A DNA stretch of 15,114 nucleotides, taken from contig JAFAIV010000185.1 in the NCBI GenBank assembly GCA_019236545.1, positions 1 through 15,114 of the forward strand, read 5' to 3'. The notes under the pieces are model-generated. The model was not told the DNA's origin. It ran no database searches and was given only the letters and a program-made list of their open reading frames with translations. Numbering within the stretch: position 1 is the first letter of the stretch; every line of letters begins with the position of its first letter. Shown piece after piece: positions 13,380-15,114 of the stretch. Source of the stretch: Actinomycetota bacterium (GTDB lineage Bacteria > Actinomycetota > Thermoleophilia > Gaiellales > Gaiellaceae). The translations under genes and the position numbers were made by a program.

Positions 13380-14219
13380 GTGACGATCCGCTACTCGAAG
13401 CAGCTCGCCGACCTCGCCGAGCCGCTCGACGCGGTCGCGGACCCGGTGCAGGAGGCGGTCAAGGCCGTGCCGAAGCCGGTGCGCGACGTCCTCGACGGCG
13501 TCTGGCTCGGGAACCCGCTCCACCCGGCGCTGACCGATGTTCCGCTCGGCGCGTGGACCGCCGCGGCGGCGCTCGACCTCGTCGGCTCGGAGGCTGCGGA
13601 CCAGGCGCTGCTCGTCGGGATCCTCGGGGCCGTCCCGGCGGCGCTGACGGGGCTCAACGACTGGAGCCACCTCCAGGGCGACTCGAAGCGGGTCGGCGTC
13701 GTCCACGGGCTGCTGAACACGATGGGGCTGACGCTCAACGTCGCCTCGTTCTTGGCCCGCCGCGACGGGCGGCGCGGTCTGGCGAAGGTGCTCTCCGGCG
13801 TCGCCTACATCGGCGCGCTCTTCTCGGCGCACCTCGGCGGCCAGCTCTCGTACGGGTTCGGCGTGCGCGTCAACCGGACGGCGTTCGAGAGCCCGCGGGA
13901 GAAGTTCGCGCCGGTCTGCGACGAGAGCGACCTGAACCGCGGGAAGCTCGTCGGCGTCGAGCTCGAGGGCGAGGCGGTCGTCGTCGCGAGGTCGGAGGAG
14001 ACCGGGGAGGTCTGCGCGATCGCGGCCACGTGCTCCCACCTCGGCGGCCCGCTCGACAAGGGCGAGCGCGAGGGCGACACCGTGATCTGCCCCTGGCACG
14101 GCTCGCGCTTCCACCTCTGCAGCGGCGACGTCGAGGGCGGCCCGGCGGTCTACCCGCAGCCGCGCTACGAGGCGCGCGTCCGCGCCGGCAGGGTCGAGAT
14201 CAGAGCTGCCAAGGGCTGA
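13380..14219 (+). CDS. DUF2231 membrane domain fused to Rieske [2Fe-2S] ferredoxin domain
   Basis: 279 aa from GTG at 13380, set by the Shine-Dalgarno GGGGAGGAG (13365-13373) with 6-base spacing. Residues about 30-160 form a DUF2231-type membrane region: GNPLHPALTDVPLGAWTAA (typical opening), ALLVGILGAVPAALTGLNDW, a His-containing VVHGLLNTMGLTLNVASF and a last helix ending GGQLSYGFG. Residues about 180-276 are a Rieske domain with the complete cluster motif C218-x-H220-x16-C237-x2-H240 (CSHLGGPLDKG...CPWHGSRF), so a 2Fe-2S centre is expected. The DUF2231 part probably anchors the Rieske domain to the membrane. The partner is unknown, possibly an electron-transfer chain or the divergent oxidoreductase. 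The longer open frame upstream to 12882 is antisense to the LLM gene. Confidence 0.92.
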   Translation: MTIRYSKQLADLAEPLDAVADPVQEAVKAVPKPVRDVLDGVWLGNPLHPALTDVPLGAWTAAAALDLVGSEAADQALLVGILGAVPAALTGLNDWSHLQGDSKRVGVVHGLLNTMGLTLNVASFLARRDGRRGLAKVLSGVAYIGALFSAHLGGQLSYGFGVRVNRTAFESPREKFAPVCDESDLNRGKLVGVELEGEAVVVARSEETGEVCAIAATCSHLGGPLDKGEREGDTVICPWHGSRFHLCSGDVEGGPAVYPQPRYEARVRAGRVEIRAAKG

Positions 14220-14232
14220 CGGAGCCCCTCGC

Positions 14233-14238
14233 TATCCT
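14233..14238 (+). promoter_or_regulatory. candidate leaderless -10 element (TATCCT)
   Basis: TATCCT ends 6 bases before the ATG at 14245, so the predicted transcription start coincides with the ATG. There is no Shine-Dalgarno upstream of this start, which supports leaderless initiation. It lies in the 25-bp gap after the Rieske gene. Confidence 0.5.
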
Positions 14239-14244
14239 CGGTCG

Positions 14245-15114
14245 ATGGCCGCGACGACGCCGGAGACCTACCTCGAGGACCTGAACCCGGCGCAGCGCGA
14301 GGCCGTCCTCCACACCGAAGGGCCGGTGCTCGTCATCGCCGGCGCGGGCTCCGGGAAGACGCGCGTCCTCACCCGCCGGATCGCCCACCTGCTGCGCGCC
14401 GTCGGTGCGAAGCCGAACGAGATCCTCGCGATCACCTTCACGAACAAGGCCGCCGCCGAGATGCGCGAGCGCGTCGAGCATCTGATCGGCCCGCCCGCGC
14501 GGGCCGCCTGGATCATGACCTTCCACTCCGCGTGCGGCCGCATCTTGCGCCGCGAGGCGGAGCGGCTCGGCTACCGCTCGAACTTCACGATCTACGACTC
14601 CGCGGACCAGAACCGGCTCGTGAAGAGCTGCCTCGAGGAGCTCGAGCGCGACCCGAAGCGCTTCACGCCGCGCGGCATCCACAGCCAGATCTCGAACGCG
14701 AAGAACCAGCTGATCGGCCCGGACGAGTACCTCGAGCGCGTCCAGAGCTTCTACGACCAGACCGTCGCCGAGGTCTACCGGCTCTACCAGCAGCGCCTCT
14801 TCGCGTCGAACGCCGTCGACTTCGACGACATGCTCTACCTCACCGTCGACGTCCTCGAGCGCTTCCCGGAGGCGCGCGAGCGCTGGCAGAAGTCGTTCCG
14901 CTACGTCCTCGTGGACGAGTACCAGGACACGAACCACGCGCAGTACCGGCTCCTGCAGCTCCTCGCCGGCGAGCATCAGAACGTGTTCGCGGTGGGCGAC
15001 CCGGACCAGTCGATCTACGCGTTCCGCGGCGCCGACATCCGCAACGTGCTCGAGTTCGAGCGCGACTTCCCCGGCGCCTACACGATCGCGCTCGAGCAGA
15101 ACTACCGCTCGACG
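14245..15114 (+). CDS. pcrA: UvrD/PcrA-type superfamily 1 DNA helicase (3' truncated by window)
   Basis: 290 residues are visible and the frame is still open at the window's end; full family members have about 700-800. It starts MAATTPETYLEDLNPAQREAV, where LNPAQREAV is the Q-motif. It then has Walker A AGAGSGKT (32-39, K38), motif Ia ITFTNKAAAEM, motif Ib TFHSACGRILRR, DFDDML, Walker B/motif II VLVDEYQDTN (D224, E225), motif III VGDPDQSIYAFRGA (from about 250) and the start of motif IV EQNYRST. All ATPase motifs seen are intact. The enzyme is a 3'-5' helicase in nucleotide excision repair, replication restart and removal of recombinase from DNA. PcrA and UvrD cannot be separated from this fragment. 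Confidence 0.94.
   Translation, partial: MAATTPETYLEDLNPAQREAVLHTEGPVLVIAGAGSGKTRVLTRRIAHLLRAVGAKPNEILAITFTNKAAAEMRERVEHLIGPPARAAWIMTFHSACGRILRREAERLGYRSNFTIYDSADQNRLVKSCLEELERDPKRFTPRGIHSQISNAKNQLIGPDEYLERVQSFYDQTVAEVYRLYQQRLFASNAVDFDDMLYLTVDVLERFPEARERWQKSFRYVLVDEYQDTNHAQYRLLQLLAGEHQNVFAVGDPDQSIYAFRGADIRNVLEFERDFPGAYTIALEQNYRST

Noticed and set aside
13353..14114. Upstream extension of the LLM oxidoreductase
   Set aside because: It is antisense to the DUF2231-Rieske gene; the LLM barrel begins just after ATG 13352.
1..15114. Mobile element, prophage, CRISPR or defence system
   Set aside because: No transposase, integrase, att-like or CRISPR repeats were seen, and base composition is uniform throughout; all genes look like ordinary chromosomal functions.
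1..15114. tRNA or rRNA genes
   Set aside because: Gaps between genes are too short and none shows a T-loop (GGTTCGAAT-like) or rRNA core sequence.

Overview
The window is very GC-rich, gene-dense bacterial DNA with strong G/C bias at codon third positions, several GTG/TTG starts and many 1-4 bp start/stop overlaps. An F420-dependent luciferase-like oxidoreductase, TMEM175- and DUF4389-type membrane proteins and probable leaderless genes point to an actinobacterium. The style fits Thermoleophilia (Gaiellales/Solirubrobacterales), but no rRNA or other marker here proves that. I see 17 genes, no intergenic gap above about 215 bp, and no tRNA, rRNA, CRISPR array or insertion sequence.

Region 1 (1-6429, + strand) is a transport and ion-homeostasis block. 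It starts with an APC-superfamily permease with a C-terminal universal-stress (USP) domain, cut by the window's left edge. A 57-aa two-helix membrane protein overlaps its stop codon. A second, paralogous APC-USP permease follows, then two TrkA/RCK proteins (one N-domain only, one N+C) back to back, and a secreted PQQ-type beta-propeller. I infer a regulated cation or amino-acid/cation transport module, because two RCK regulators sit beside two permeases and no TrkH/Ktr channel is present.

Region 2 (6431-7092, - strand) holds a small HAD-like protein and a 73-aa coiled-coil protein, 5 bp apart. They end tail-to-tail with the propeller gene.

Region 3 (7101-10702, + strand) is a vitamin B12 uptake operon. 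A cobalamin riboswitch with an intact B12 box precedes btuF (TTG start with a strong Shine-Dalgarno), then btuC, btuD and a CinA N-domain (COG1058) gene. Each start overlaps the preceding stop. The CinA-domain gene inside a B12-controlled operon is unusual.

Region 4 (10689-12457) has a TMEM175-type membrane protein (-), a divergent 130-aa membrane protein (+) and a DUF4389 membrane protein with an internal duplication (+). Region 5 (12414-14219) has an F420-dependent LLM oxidoreductase (-) diverging from a DUF2231-Rieske fusion (+). The window ends inside a UvrD/PcrA-type helicase gene (14245 onward).

Two organisational themes run through the window. All three convergent gene pairs touch or overlap (1 bp gap, 14 bp overlap, 44 bp overlap), leaving no room for ordinary terminators between them. 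Several genes lacking a Shine-Dalgarno have a TANNNT hexamer 6-10 bases before the start codon, the geometry of leaderless or near-leaderless transcripts.
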